Below, one piece after another: positions 24,600-32,104 of a stretch of 64,000 nucleotides of DNA (position 1 is its first letter; each line of letters starts with the position of its first letter). This DNA is from Streptomyces gardneri (lineage in GTDB: Bacteria; Actinomycetota; Actinomycetes; Streptomycetales; Streptomycetaceae), in assembly GCF_006539185.1 (NCBI RefSeq), contig NZ_BJMN01000010.1:186001-250000 (forward strand), written 5' to 3'. The notes below the pieces were generated by a model. It did no database searches. It saw nothing but the letters and a program-made list of their open reading frames with translations, and was not told the origin of the DNA. A program made the translations under genes and the position numbers.

Positions 24600-26105
24600 T
24601 CACCGTCGGGTCCCGGGTGGAGTGGGTCCCGGGCGTGTCCCCGGGCGGCTTCCCCGCTGGTCCATCCGCTGGTCCGCCCGCTGGCTCACCGGCTGGTCCG
24701 TCCGCTGGTCCACCGGCTTGTCCACCCGCTTGTGCGCCGCATCGGGCAGGGCGAGGGCGGCGGGAAGGGCGAGAGCCGCGAGGGCGGCGAGGGCGGGCAG
24801 GACGACGCCCCGGTCCGGGACGAAGCCGGCGTCCGGCACGAGGGCGAGGAGCAGGGTCGCGGTGGCGACGCCGAGGGCGGGTCCGACGTTCATGACGGTC
24901 TGCTGGAGGCCGCCGGCGACGCCCGCGTGGGCCTCGGGGGCGCGGTGCACGACGACGGAGGTCGCGGTGACCATGAGGGTGGCGAAGCCCGCGCCGAGCA
25001 GGGCCGAGGCGGTCCCCACGGAGGCCGCGGAGGCCGTCGCGTCGAGGCGGGAGAGCACCAGGACGCCGATTGTGAGCAGGACGGCGCCCGCGGCGGCGGT
25101 GCGCCGGGGGCCGAAGCGGCGCTGGAGCGGCGGGCAGAGGAACGCGCCGAGCACCATGAGCACGGCGAGCGGCAGGACGCGCAGCGCGCAGTCGAGGGGT
25201 TCGAGACCCTGGACGTCCTGGAGGAAGTACGTCGTGACGAAGAGCGTCCCGAAGAGGGCGGCCGAGGCGGCGAGGAGGACGGCGAGCCCGGCGCGGACGG
25301 GCACGCTCCGCATCAGCTCCGGCGGCAGGAGGGGGTGCGGGGCGCGGCGCTCGTGGCGGACGAGCGCGGCCCCGGCGGCCAGGGCGGCGGCGAGCACGAG
25401 CGCGGTGGTGCCCGTTCCACCGGGCCGGGGCGCGTCCACGAGACCGTGCACCAGGAGACCGAGGGCCGCGGCGAGCAGGACGGCGCCGAGCGGGTCGAGC
25501 GCGGCGATCCCGGAGGCGGTGCGCCGCCCCGCGACGTCGGCGCGCGGATCCGGACCGGCGAGTGCGAGCAGGCCGATCGCGAGAGTCGGCGGTACGCCGA
25601 GGAGGAAGACCGCTCGCCAGCCGTACGCGGAGACGAGCGCGCCGCCGACGAGCGGGCCTGCCGCAGCGGCGAGGCCGATGGCGGCCGTGCGCACGGCGAT
25701 CGGCGTCGCGAGCCGCTCGGGCGGGAAGGCGGTGCGCAGCATGCCGAGGGTGGCCGGCTGGAGGAGCGCCCCGCACACGCCCTGCAGCACGCGCAGCGTG
25801 ATCACCGCGCCGATGCCGGGCGCGAGGGCGATCCCGGCGGAGGCGGCCGCGAAGCCCAGGGCGCCGATGGCGAAGACGCGGCGGTGGCCGTAGCGGTCCC
25901 CGAGCCGGCCGGCGAAGACGAGGAGGCTCGCGACGGTGACGAGGTAGGCGGTGCTGGTCCACTGCACCTGTCCGACACCGGCGTGCAGGTCTCGCTGGAG
26001 GGCGGGTTGGGCGATGGTGAGGACGGTGCCGTCGAGGGCGACGACGGCGGCGCCGACGACGCTGCAGGCGAGAGTGGAGGCGCGGCGGGGGCCCGGGGCG
26101 TTCAC
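24600..26105 (-). CDS. DHA2-family MFS drug efflux transporter (14 TMS)
   Basis: 501 residues with about 14 hydrophobic helices. Early motifs are LDGTVLTIAQPAL (motif D1) and GRLGDRYGHRR (motif A), with later RVLQGVCGALLQPA (motif C-like), matching EmrB/QacA-type multidrug efflux. The last ~45 residues form a hydrophilic tail with DQR repeats encoded by a 12-bp tandem repeat. The GTG start overlaps the TetR stop (GTGA), so regulator and pump are one autoregulated operon. Substrate unknown. Confidence 0.92.
   Translation of the reverse strand: MNAPGPRRASTLACSVVGAAVVALDGTVLTIAQPALQRDLHAGVGQVQWTSTAYLVTVASLLVFAGRLGDRYGHRRVFAIGALGFAAASAGIALAPGIGAVITLRVLQGVCGALLQPATLGMLRTAFPPERLATPIAVRTAAIGLAAAAGPLVGGALVSAYGWRAVFLLGVPPTLAIGLLALAGPDPRADVAGRRTASGIAALDPLGAVLLAAALGLLVHGLVDAPRPGGTGTTALVLAAALAAGAALVRHERRAPHPLLPPELMRSVPVRAGLAVLLAASAALFGTLFVTTYFLQDVQGLEPLDCALRVLPLAVLMVLGAFLCPPLQRRFGPRRTAAAGAVLLTIGVLVLSRLDATASAASVGTASALLGAGFATLMVTATSVVVHRAPEAHAGVAGGLQQTVMNVGPALGVATATLLLALVPDAGFVPDRGVVLPALAALAALALPAALALPDAAHKRVDKPVDQRTDQPVSQRADQRMDQRGSRPGTRPGPTPPGTRR
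24657..24735. repeat. 12-bp tandem repeat encoding the MFS C-terminal tail
   Basis: Six and a half copies of CTGGTCCRYCSG at an exact 12-bp period (24657, 24669, 24681, 24693, 24705, 24717, 24729). On the coding strand each gives a 4-residue unit such as DQ-R/P-x. In frame, so length variation is tolerated. Confidence 0.85.
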
Positions 26106-26836
26106 GGGGCGGCCTCCACGGGCCCGAGGTGGGCGTCGAGGGCGGCGGCGAGGAGCGGGGCGGGGTCGGTGGCGCGGGTGGCGAGCCGCAGGCTGCCCCA
26201 GTGCCAGAGCTGGGCGATGCCGTGGAGGTTGGCCCAGAGCGCGCCCGCGCGCAGCGCGGCGCCGCCGGGCGAGGCCATGCCGGAACTCAGAGCCGTGTCG
26301 CCGGTCGAGGCCATGTCGGCACTCAGCGCTGCGTCGCCGGGCGAGGCCACTCCGGCACGCGCAGCCGCGTCGCCGGTCGGGTTCGGGCCCGGGCCGGGAT
26401 CCGTGGCGCGGGCGACGAGCGCGGTGAGGTGGGCGAAGAGCGGCAGGCTCGTCTCGCGCAGTCCCAGCCGGCCGCTTTCGAGCAGGTCATGGCGGAACAT
26501 CAGCTCGTACATGCCACGCCGGGTCTCCGCGTACGCGAGGTAGACGCGGGCGAGGATCGCGATCCGCTCGCGCGGCCCCGCGTCCTCCCGGTCCTCCTCG
26601 GCGAGGCGGTCGGTCAGCTCGGCGAAGCCCTGGCGGGCGATGGCCGACAGAAGGTCCAGGTGGGTCGGGAAGTAGCGGCGGGGCGCTCCGTGGGAGACGC
26701 CGGCTCTGCGGGCGATCTCGCGCAGGGACAGGGCCTGCGCGCCTTCGGCGTTCACGAGCTCGACGCCCGCACGGACGAGCCGTCCACGCAGTCCGTCCTC
26801 GCGCTCGTCGTGTCCTTCGTTCTCCTGAAGATGCAT
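26102..26836 (-). CDS. TetR-family repressor with internal 12-residue repeats
   Basis: 244 residues. The N-terminal HTH is ALSLREIARRAGVSHGAPRRYFPTHLDLL. A TetR_C-type ligand domain follows, interrupted around residues 155-195 by four 12-residue repeats (consensus SPGDAALSAxMA). Without the repeats the protein would be ~200 residues, the family norm. The ATG abuts operator O1 and has no Shine-Dalgarno, so the mRNA is probably leaderless. Autoregulation is indicated by three operators at 26836-26896. Coupled to the efflux pump downstream. Confidence 0.9.
   Translation of the reverse strand: MHLQENEGHDEREDGLRGRLVRAGVELVNAEGAQALSLREIARRAGVSHGAPRRYFPTHLDLLSAIARQGFAELTDRLAEEDREDAGPRERIAILARVYLAYAETRRGMYELMFRHDLLESGRLGLRETSLPLFAHLTALVARATDPGPGPNPTGDAAARAGVASPGDAALSADMASTGDTALSSGMASPGGAALRAGALWANLHGIAQLWHWGSLRLATRATDPAPLLAAALDAHLGPVEAAP
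26258..26380. repeat. 36-bp tandem repeat inside the tetR gene
   Basis: Anchor CGAGGCCA recurs at 26270, 26306 and 26342, with a degenerate fourth unit near 26378: an exact 36-bp period, i.e. 12 codons per unit. Confidence 0.85.
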
Positions 26837-26896
26837 AGACAGTGTCTACCAAGATCGAGTAGACACTGTCTACCGAGCACGGGCAGACACTGTCCA
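26836..26896. promoter_or_regulatory. Triple TetR operator array (24-bp spacing)
   Basis: O1 TAGACAGTGTCTA (26836-26848) and O2 TAGACACTGTCTA (26860-26872) are perfect 6-1-6 palindromes; O3 CAGACACTGTCCA (26884-26896) has one outer mismatch per arm. Centres are exactly 24 bp apart. O1 touches the tetR start codon; O3 lies next to the promoter of the Mn riboswitch gene. Confidence 0.85.
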
Positions 26897-26919
26897 CCTA
26901 CTGTCGCGCCCTGTTCGGT

Positions 26920-26925
26920 TACACT
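26920..26925 (+). promoter_or_regulatory. Possible -10 element for the Mn exporter transcript
   Basis: TACACT lies about 10 bp before the riboswitch aptamer. No good -35 is visible upstream, so the call is tentative. Confidence 0.35.
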
Positions 26926-26932
26926 GAGAGAC

Positions 26933-27034
26933 AGCGAAGGGGAGTAGCCCTGCAAACCGGTCGTCGACACACTGGAACCCTCGGGTTCCCGGTGACCGGG
27001 TCCACGCACGACGTGGACGGGCGAGACCTTCGGC
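26933..27034 (+). ncRNA. yybP-ykoY Mn2+ riboswitch
   Basis: The two conserved loop strands of this aptamer are present: AAGGGGAGTAGCC (26937-26949) and GGGCGAGACCTTCGGCC (27019-27035). P1 forms between CGAAGG (26935-26940) and CCTTCG (27027-27032). Internal hairpins are GGAACC/GGTTCC near 26974-26989 and GTCCACG/CGTGGAC (27000-27018). Known role: Mn2+ binding switches on exporters of the GDT1/MntP type, and the downstream gene is one. The 118 bp from here to the ATG presumably hold the expression platform; I could not resolve it. Confidence 0.88.
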
Positions 27035-27152
27035 CAGGCATCAACCGCGTCCGCGCTTCCGTGGGCGTGGTCCGTCATGCCGGGCCGAGTGGTCCTCCCG
27101 TCGCCTTCGAGGTGTGGAGCCCACGGGCCCGGACCGAGCAGAGAGCCCCGGT

Positions 27153-27737
27153 ATGCACCTCGACCCCTTGGCGATCCTCACCGCCTTCGGGCTGATCTTC
27201 CTCGCCGAGCTTCCCGACAAGACGATGTTCGCGTCCCTCGCCATGGGCACGCGGATGCGTCCGCTGTACGTCTGGATCGGCACCTCGACCGCTTTCCTGG
27301 CGCATGTCGCCATCGCCGTGGGAGCCGGCAGCCTGCTCGGGCTGCTCCCCGGCTGGATCGTCAAACTGGTCTCGGCCCTGCTGTTCGGCTTCGGCGCCTT
27401 CATGCTGCTGCGCGGCGGGGGCGACGACGAGGACGGCGACGAGGGCGGCCGGACGGTGACCGGCTTCTGGCCCGTCTTCTCGACCGCCTTCATGGCCGTC
27501 TTCATCAGCGAGTGGGGCGACCTCACCCAGATCACCACCGCCAACCTCGCCGCCACGAACGGCACCTGGTCGACGGCCATCGGCTCGCTCGCCGCCCTGA
27601 TGAGCGTCTCCGCCCTCGCCCTGGTGGCGGGCCGGTTCATCGCCAAGCGCGTACCGCTCAAGACCGTGCAGCGCGTCGGCGGCGTGTGCATGGCCGGCCT
27701 CGCGATCTGGTCGCTGATCGAGGTCTTCACCGGCTGA
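27153..27737 (+). CDS. TMEM165/GDT1-family (UPF0016) divalent cation exporter
   Basis: 194-residue membrane protein with two copies of the family signature: ELPDKTMFASLAMGTRM (E-x-G/P-D-K/R-[TS]) near residue 17 and SEWGDLTQITTANLAA near residue 122, each in an inverted-repeat half of three helices. An acidic loop (GGGDDEDGDEGG) joins the halves. This family exports Mn2+ (and transports Ca2+ in eukaryotes). The Mn riboswitch upstream supports Mn2+ efflux here. Monocistronic, closed by a strong terminator. Confidence 0.93.
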   Translation: MHLDPLAILTAFGLIFLAELPDKTMFASLAMGTRMRPLYVWIGTSTAFLAHVAIAVGAGSLLGLLPGWIVKLVSALLFGFGAFMLLRGGGDDEDGDEGGRTVTGFWPVFSTAFMAVFISEWGDLTQITTANLAATNGTWSTAIGSLAALMSVSALALVAGRFIAKRVPLKTVQRVGGVCMAGLAIWSLIEVFTG

Positions 27738-27758
27738 CGCCGCCCCGGCCCACACCCC

Positions 27759-27794
27759 GCACACCCCCCGTCCCGCGCCGGACGGGGGGTGTGC
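27759..27794 (+). terminator. Strong terminator of the Mn exporter gene
   Basis: Perfect 15-bp stem GCACACCCCCCGTCC (27759-27773) / GGACGGGGGGTGTGC (27780-27794) with a 6-nt loop, 22 bp after the stop. Confidence 0.85.
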
Positions 27795-27953
27795 GGCGTC
27801 CCGGCCCGGTACGGCCAAGCGGGGATGACCACCACCTCCGAACCGGGCCACCACCTCGCGGCGTTCGGAAACCATCCGCCACCCCCGGGTGGCAGGCTTG
27901 TGGGGCACGGTCCCCATGGCCACGGCACGAGCCCGTACGAGAGGGAGTCCCCG

Positions 27954-29279
27954 TTGAGCACGGAGTCGGACGCGACACACGGCGAACTGGACGAACGGGC
28001 GGCGAAGGTCGCGGACCGGGTGGTCGCCTGGCGGCACCATCTGCACCGGCACCCGGAGCTGTCCAACCGTGAGGTGAACACGGCCCGGCTGGTGGCGGAC
28101 GAGCTGCGCGCGCTGGGCCTCGACGAGGTGCGTACGGGCATCGCGGGACACGGTGTCGTGGGCGTCCTGCGCGGCGCGGGCGCGTCACCCGGCGGGCGGG
28201 TCGTGGCGCTCCGGGCGGACATGGACGCGCTGCCGGTCAGGGACCTGTGCGGGACGGAGTTCGCCGCCGAAGTCGTGGACTCCGACTATCCGGGCGGTCC
28301 GTTCCCCGTCTCGCACGCCTGCGGGCACGACTGCCACACGGCGATGGTCCTCGGCGCGGCGGTGGTGCTCACCGGGGTCCGGGACCGCCTCCCCGGCACC
28401 GTGCTCTTCGTCTTCCAGCCCGCCGAGGAGGGCCCGCCGGTGACCGAGGAGGGCGGGGCGCGGGCCATGGTCGAGGCGGGCGCCTTCGCCGACCCGGTGC
28501 CGACGATGGCCTTCGGTCTGCATGTGACGCCCCATCCGAAGGGTCACGTGGGCTACCGGATCGGCAATCAGTACGCCGCCTCCACCCTCGTCCGTGTCGT
28601 CGTCACCGGGAAGCAGACGCACGGCTCCACTCCCTGGGAGGGCGTCGATCCGATGCCGGCCGTGGGGGCGGTCCTGACGGGGGTGGGTCAGCTGTACCGG
28701 CAGGTCTCGGCCTTCGCGCCGGTCACGGTCTCCATCGGGCACGTGGAGGACGTCGGCCGGTTCAACATCATCGGGCAGACGGTGACGCTGTGGGGCACGG
28801 TCCGGTGCGCGGTCGAGTCGGACATGGCCGAGGTCCAGCGCCGCCTCACGACGCTCGTGGAGCACTCGGCGACGGCTTACGGGGCGGCCGCATCGGTGGA
28901 GTACCTCCAGTCCGTACCGCCCGTGCACAACAGCAGGCCGTGGGTCGAGTCGGCGCTGCCGACCTTCCGCCGGGTCGTGGGCGAGGACCGGCTCGTGGAG
29001 ACCGGGGGCACGCTCGGGTACGACGACATCTCCGAGTTCGTACGCCGCTTCGGCGGCCTGTACGTGACGCTCGGGGTCCAGGACGCGGCCCTGGACCCGT
29101 CGGGGCGGCCCGTGCCGGTGCCGGGCGGGCGCGGGATCGTCACCAACCACAATCCGCACTTCTACGCGGACGACGACACCCTCGTCACCGGTGTCCGGCT
29201 CCACGCGCACGTGGCGTACGACCATCTGACGGGGGCTCTGACGGCACCCCCGCCGGAGGAGTCGGAGGCGGAGCAGTGA
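27954..29279 (+). CDS. M20-family amidohydrolase
   Basis: 441-residue zinc-dependent amidohydrolase/peptidase M20D. HLHRHPELSNRE, ALRADMDALPV, SHACGHDCHTAMVLGAA (metal ligands and Cys ligand) and FQPAEEGPP (catalytic Glu pair) are present. A dimerisation domain (GKQTHGSTPWEGVDPM) sits in the middle, and the late NHNPHFYADDD is family-like. Likely substrates are N-acyl or indole-conjugated amino acids; exact one unknown. The start is TTG at 27954 with AGGGAG 8 nt upstream; the ORF extends further but without ribosome site. Confidence 0.93.
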   Translation: MSTESDATHGELDERAAKVADRVVAWRHHLHRHPELSNREVNTARLVADELRALGLDEVRTGIAGHGVVGVLRGAGASPGGRVVALRADMDALPVRDLCGTEFAAEVVDSDYPGGPFPVSHACGHDCHTAMVLGAAVVLTGVRDRLPGTVLFVFQPAEEGPPVTEEGGARAMVEAGAFADPVPTMAFGLHVTPHPKGHVGYRIGNQYAASTLVRVVVTGKQTHGSTPWEGVDPMPAVGAVLTGVGQLYRQVSAFAPVTVSIGHVEDVGRFNIIGQTVTLWGTVRCAVESDMAEVQRRLTTLVEHSATAYGAAASVEYLQSVPPVHNSRPWVESALPTFRRVVGEDRLVETGGTLGYDDISEFVRRFGGLYVTLGVQDAALDPSGRPVPVPGGRGIVTNHNPHFYADDDTLVTGVRLHAHVAYDHLTGALTAPPPEESEAEQ

Positions 29280-29305
29280 GGGCGGAGCAGTCAGCGGCGC
29301 AGGAG

Positions 29306-30193
29306 TCAGAGGTGTGACGCGCCGACCGCCTCGACGAAGGCCCTGAGCAGCGCGGAGTCCGCGGCCGTGGGCCAGACCAGCCCGTACTCGATGGGCGGGG
29401 CGTCCCGCAGGGGGACGTAGGCGATGCCGGGGCGCGGGTGGTAGCGGGCGCCGAGCGCCGCGCCGGGGACGACGCCCCGGCCGGCGCTCACATGGGAGAG
29501 GACCTCCTGCCAGGTCGCCGCGGCGGGCCCCCGGCCCACGGCGGCGCCCGAGGGAGTGCGGCGGGGGAAGTGATGATCGCGCCAGTAGCGGGGGCTCGCG
29601 CCCTCGGGGGCGATCAGGGGCAGCCCCGCGAGGTCCTCCAGGCCGAGGGACGCCCGGCCCGCCAGCGGATGTGCCACGGGCACCAGCAGGACCCGGTCCT
29701 CGGCGACGAGGACGGGACCGGTGGTGAGGTCCGGCTCCCGGACGGGGAAGGCGACGAACTGGACGTCGAGCGTTCCGTCCCGGAGCGGGCCGGTTCCGCC
29801 GTCGAGCGGCACCTCGCGGACCGTGATCTCACAGCCGGGGTGGCGGGCGAGCAGCGTGTCGGCGGCGGCCGTGAGCAGTTCGCCGCCCCAGGGCGTGGCG
29901 AAGCCGGTCCGCAGTCTGCCGTGGACGCCACGCCCGGCCTCGACGGCGCGTTCGAGCGCGGCGCGCAGCTGCCGGTAGGCGGGCAGCAGGTCCTCGTAGA
30001 GGCTCAGGCCGACGGGGGTGAGCTGGACGCTGCGGCTGGTGCGGGCGAAGAGCGGGGCGCCCACGCGCCGCTCCAGCTTCTTGACGGTCTGGCTGATCCG
30101 GCCGGTGGAGACGCCGAGGCGTTCGGCGGTGCGCCCGAAGTGGAGCTCCTCGGCGAGCGTCAGGAACGCCTCCAGCTCGTACCGTTCGAACAT
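29306..30193 (-). CDS. LysR-family transcriptional regulator
   Basis: 295 residues. N-terminal HTH FLTLAEELHFGRTAERLGVSTGRISQTVKKLERRVGAPLF, then a periplasmic-binding-like effector domain (HPLAGRASLGLEDLAGLPLIAPE). AGGAGGT ribosome site. Divergent from an MFS transporter/cupin operon, which it probably controls via the TTGAG-N5-CTCAA site at 30221-30237. Effector unknown. Confidence 0.93.
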   Translation of the reverse strand: MFERYELEAFLTLAEELHFGRTAERLGVSTGRISQTVKKLERRVGAPLFARTSRSVQLTPVGLSLYEDLLPAYRQLRAALERAVEAGRGVHGRLRTGFATPWGGELLTAAADTLLARHPGCEITVREVPLDGGTGPLRDGTLDVQFVAFPVREPDLTTGPVLVAEDRVLLVPVAHPLAGRASLGLEDLAGLPLIAPEGASPRYWRDHHFPRRTPSGAAVGRGPAAATWQEVLSHVSAGRGVVPGAALGARYHPRPGIAYVPLRDAPPIEYGLVWPTAADSALLRAFVEAVGASHL

Positions 30194-30220
30194 CGGACCT
30201 CCTCCGGGCTTCTTCCGATC

Positions 30221-30237
30221 GTTGAGCGTGGCTCAAC
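30221..30237. promoter_or_regulatory. LysR-type binding site
   Basis: GTTGAG-N5-CTCAAC, a dyad with T and A half-site ends as expected for LysR proteins, located in the lysR/MFS divergent gap 28 bp from the lysR start. Confidence 0.55.
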
Positions 30238-30321
30238 GCCGCTTCGATGATCGCATCTTGTTCGACGGGGGTGACGGCGAGGAGCCTGGAGGCGTCGCCC
30301 TCCCCGTACGGAAGAGAGTCC

Positions 30322-31626
30322 GTGGAACCGAGCCCCGCCGTCGTCCCTGCCGCCCCCTCGCCCCCTCCGGCCCGTACCGTGAACGTCCTGCTCTTCGCCG
30401 TCGCGGGGGCCGTCACCGTCGCCAACATCTACTTCCCGCAGCCGCTGCTCGCCGCCGTCGCGCGCGGCCTGGAGGTCTCGGAGCGGACGGCGGGGCTGGT
30501 CGCCTCGGCGGCCCAGATCGGGTACGCGCTCGGCATCCTGCTGCTCGTGCCGCTCGCCGACACCGCGCGGCTGCGCCGGCTCACCTCGGCGCTCCTCGCG
30601 CTGACCACCGCCTCGCTGCTCGTCGCCGCGGCGGCGCCGGACGTGGTCACGCTGACGCTCGCCACGCTGGCCCTGTCCACCACCACGGTGCTGCCGCAGA
30701 TCCTCACCCCGGTGGCGGCCGTGCTCGCGGGTCCGGGGCGCCAGGGCAGGGTGGTGGGGCTCGTCGGTCTCGGCCTCACGCTGGGTTCGACGCTGTCCCG
30801 TACGGTCTCGGGCGCGGTGACCGACGCGAGCGGGAGCTGGCGTGCGGCCTACGTGGTGGCCGCGGCGGCGACGGCCGCACTGCTGTGGGTCCTGCCCCGG
30901 CGGCTGCCCGAGCGGATGGGCGCGCGGCCTGCTGACCGGCGCCGCTCCTCGTACCTCCGGCTTCTGGCCGGGCTGCCCGGGCTCCTCGCCGCCCACCGGG
31001 AGCTGCGGATCTCGGCGCTGCTCGGGGCGTGCGTCTTCGCCGCCTTCAGTGTCTTCTGGTCCGTGCTCGCGTTCCATCTGGCGGCCCCGCCCCTCGGGTA
31101 CGGGCCTGGCGCCGCCGGGCTCTTCGGGGTGCTGACCCTGCCGGCGGCGCTCCTCTCGGCCGTGGCCGGCCCCATGGCCGACCGGTACGGGGCGCGGGCG
31201 GTGAACGCCGGGGGGCTGGCGGCCGCGGGGCTCGGCCTGGGGGTGGCCGGGTTCGCCCCGTACTCCCCCGTGGCGCTCGTGGCCGGTGCCAATCTGCTGG
31301 TGGTCGGGGTCAGCTCGTGCCAGGTGGCGAGTCAGGCCCGGATATTCGCGATCGGCCGGGCCGTGGCCGCCCGGGTGAACACCGTCTTCATGCTGGCGAC
31401 GTTCGGCGGCGGGGCGCTCGGTTCGCTCGTCGGCTCCTGGCTGTACACGGCGTACGGCTGGTCCGCGGCCCTCCTGGCGGCGGGGGCGTGCGTCGCGGTC
31501 GCCGGTCTCGTGGTGGCGGTCGTGGCGCGACCGGTGGTCCCGAGTTGCGGCCCGGACGCCACACGGGAGGCTGGGGGTATCCGCTCGAGCACCTCGCAGG
31601 AGAGAACCCCGCAGGGAGAGACATGA
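30322..31626 (+). CDS. MFS transporter (12 TMS)
   Basis: 434 residues, ~12 hydrophobic helices, starting ARTVNVLLFAVAGAVTVANIYFPQPLLAAVARGL, the signature of the YnfM/Bcr-like sugar or drug exporter group. A central cytoplasmic loop carries RRLPERMGARPADRRRSS. GTG 30322 chosen for the GAAGAGAG before it. Overlaps the cupin gene start (ATGA). Probable target of the divergent LysR regulator. Substrate unknown. Confidence 0.9.
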   Translation: MEPSPAVVPAAPSPPPARTVNVLLFAVAGAVTVANIYFPQPLLAAVARGLEVSERTAGLVASAAQIGYALGILLLVPLADTARLRRLTSALLALTTASLLVAAAAPDVVTLTLATLALSTTTVLPQILTPVAAVLAGPGRQGRVVGLVGLGLTLGSTLSRTVSGAVTDASGSWRAAYVVAAAATAALLWVLPRRLPERMGARPADRRRSSYLRLLAGLPGLLAAHRELRISALLGACVFAAFSVFWSVLAFHLAAPPLGYGPGAAGLFGVLTLPAALLSAVAGPMADRYGARAVNAGGLAAAGLGLGVAGFAPYSPVALVAGANLLVVGVSSCQVASQARIFAIGRAVAARVNTVFMLATFGGGALGSLVGSWLYTAYGWSAALLAAGACVAVAGLVVAVVARPVVPSCGPDATREAGGIRSSTSQERTPQGET

Positions 31627-31943
31627 TCCTGGACCTCACCGCGCTCGCCGACGAGCACCTGGCCGCGGCCCGCACCGCGCCGCACGGGCGCAGCGCCCAT
31701 CTGGTCATGCACGACGGGGTGCTCCGGCAGACCGTCATCGCCCTGACGTCGGGCACGTCCCTGGACGAGCACAACGCGCCACCGGCCGCGAGCCTCCAGG
31801 TGCTGCGGGGCCGGGTCAAGCTGACGGCGGCCGGCTGGTCGGAGGAGCTCCCGGCGGCGGCGCTGCGGATGATCCCCAAGGAGCGGCACGGGCTGACGGC
31901 GGTGGAGGACGCGGTGGTCCTCCTGACGGCCGTGAACGACTGA
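31623..31943 (+). CDS. Small cupin-domain protein
   Basis: 106 residues forming a single cupin barrel. The conserved HNAPPAASLQVLRGRVKL segment and late PKERHGLTAVEDAVVLLTAV are typical. Only some of the usual His ligands are visible (one His in motif 1, one in motif 2), so metal binding is uncertain. Translationally coupled to the MFS gene. May sense or modify the transported compound. The 160 bp that follow hold GGACGGCCGGC direct repeats but no clear element. Confidence 0.8.
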   Translation: MILDLTALADEHLAAARTAPHGRSAHLVMHDGVLRQTVIALTSGTSLDEHNAPPAASLQVLRGRVKLTAAGWSEELPAAALRMIPKERHGLTAVEDAVVLLTAVND

Positions 31944-32104
31944 CCGACCGGACGGCCGGCAGGGCTGGACGGGCTGGACGGCCGGCTCACGCCGGGGACT
32001 CTCACCGTCGAGTACAGGGAGAGGCTTGCGGCCGGAACCCGTGTCGGCTCCGGCCACCGGGGCGGACGGGTGTGAGGGTTCGAATCCGCTGCTAACGTGC
32101 GCGA

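Noticed and set aside
27840..27953. Riboswitch upstream of the M20 amidohydrolase
   Set aside because: GC-rich hairpins such as GCCAC-N8-GTGGC are present, but I could not match conserved residues of any known class.
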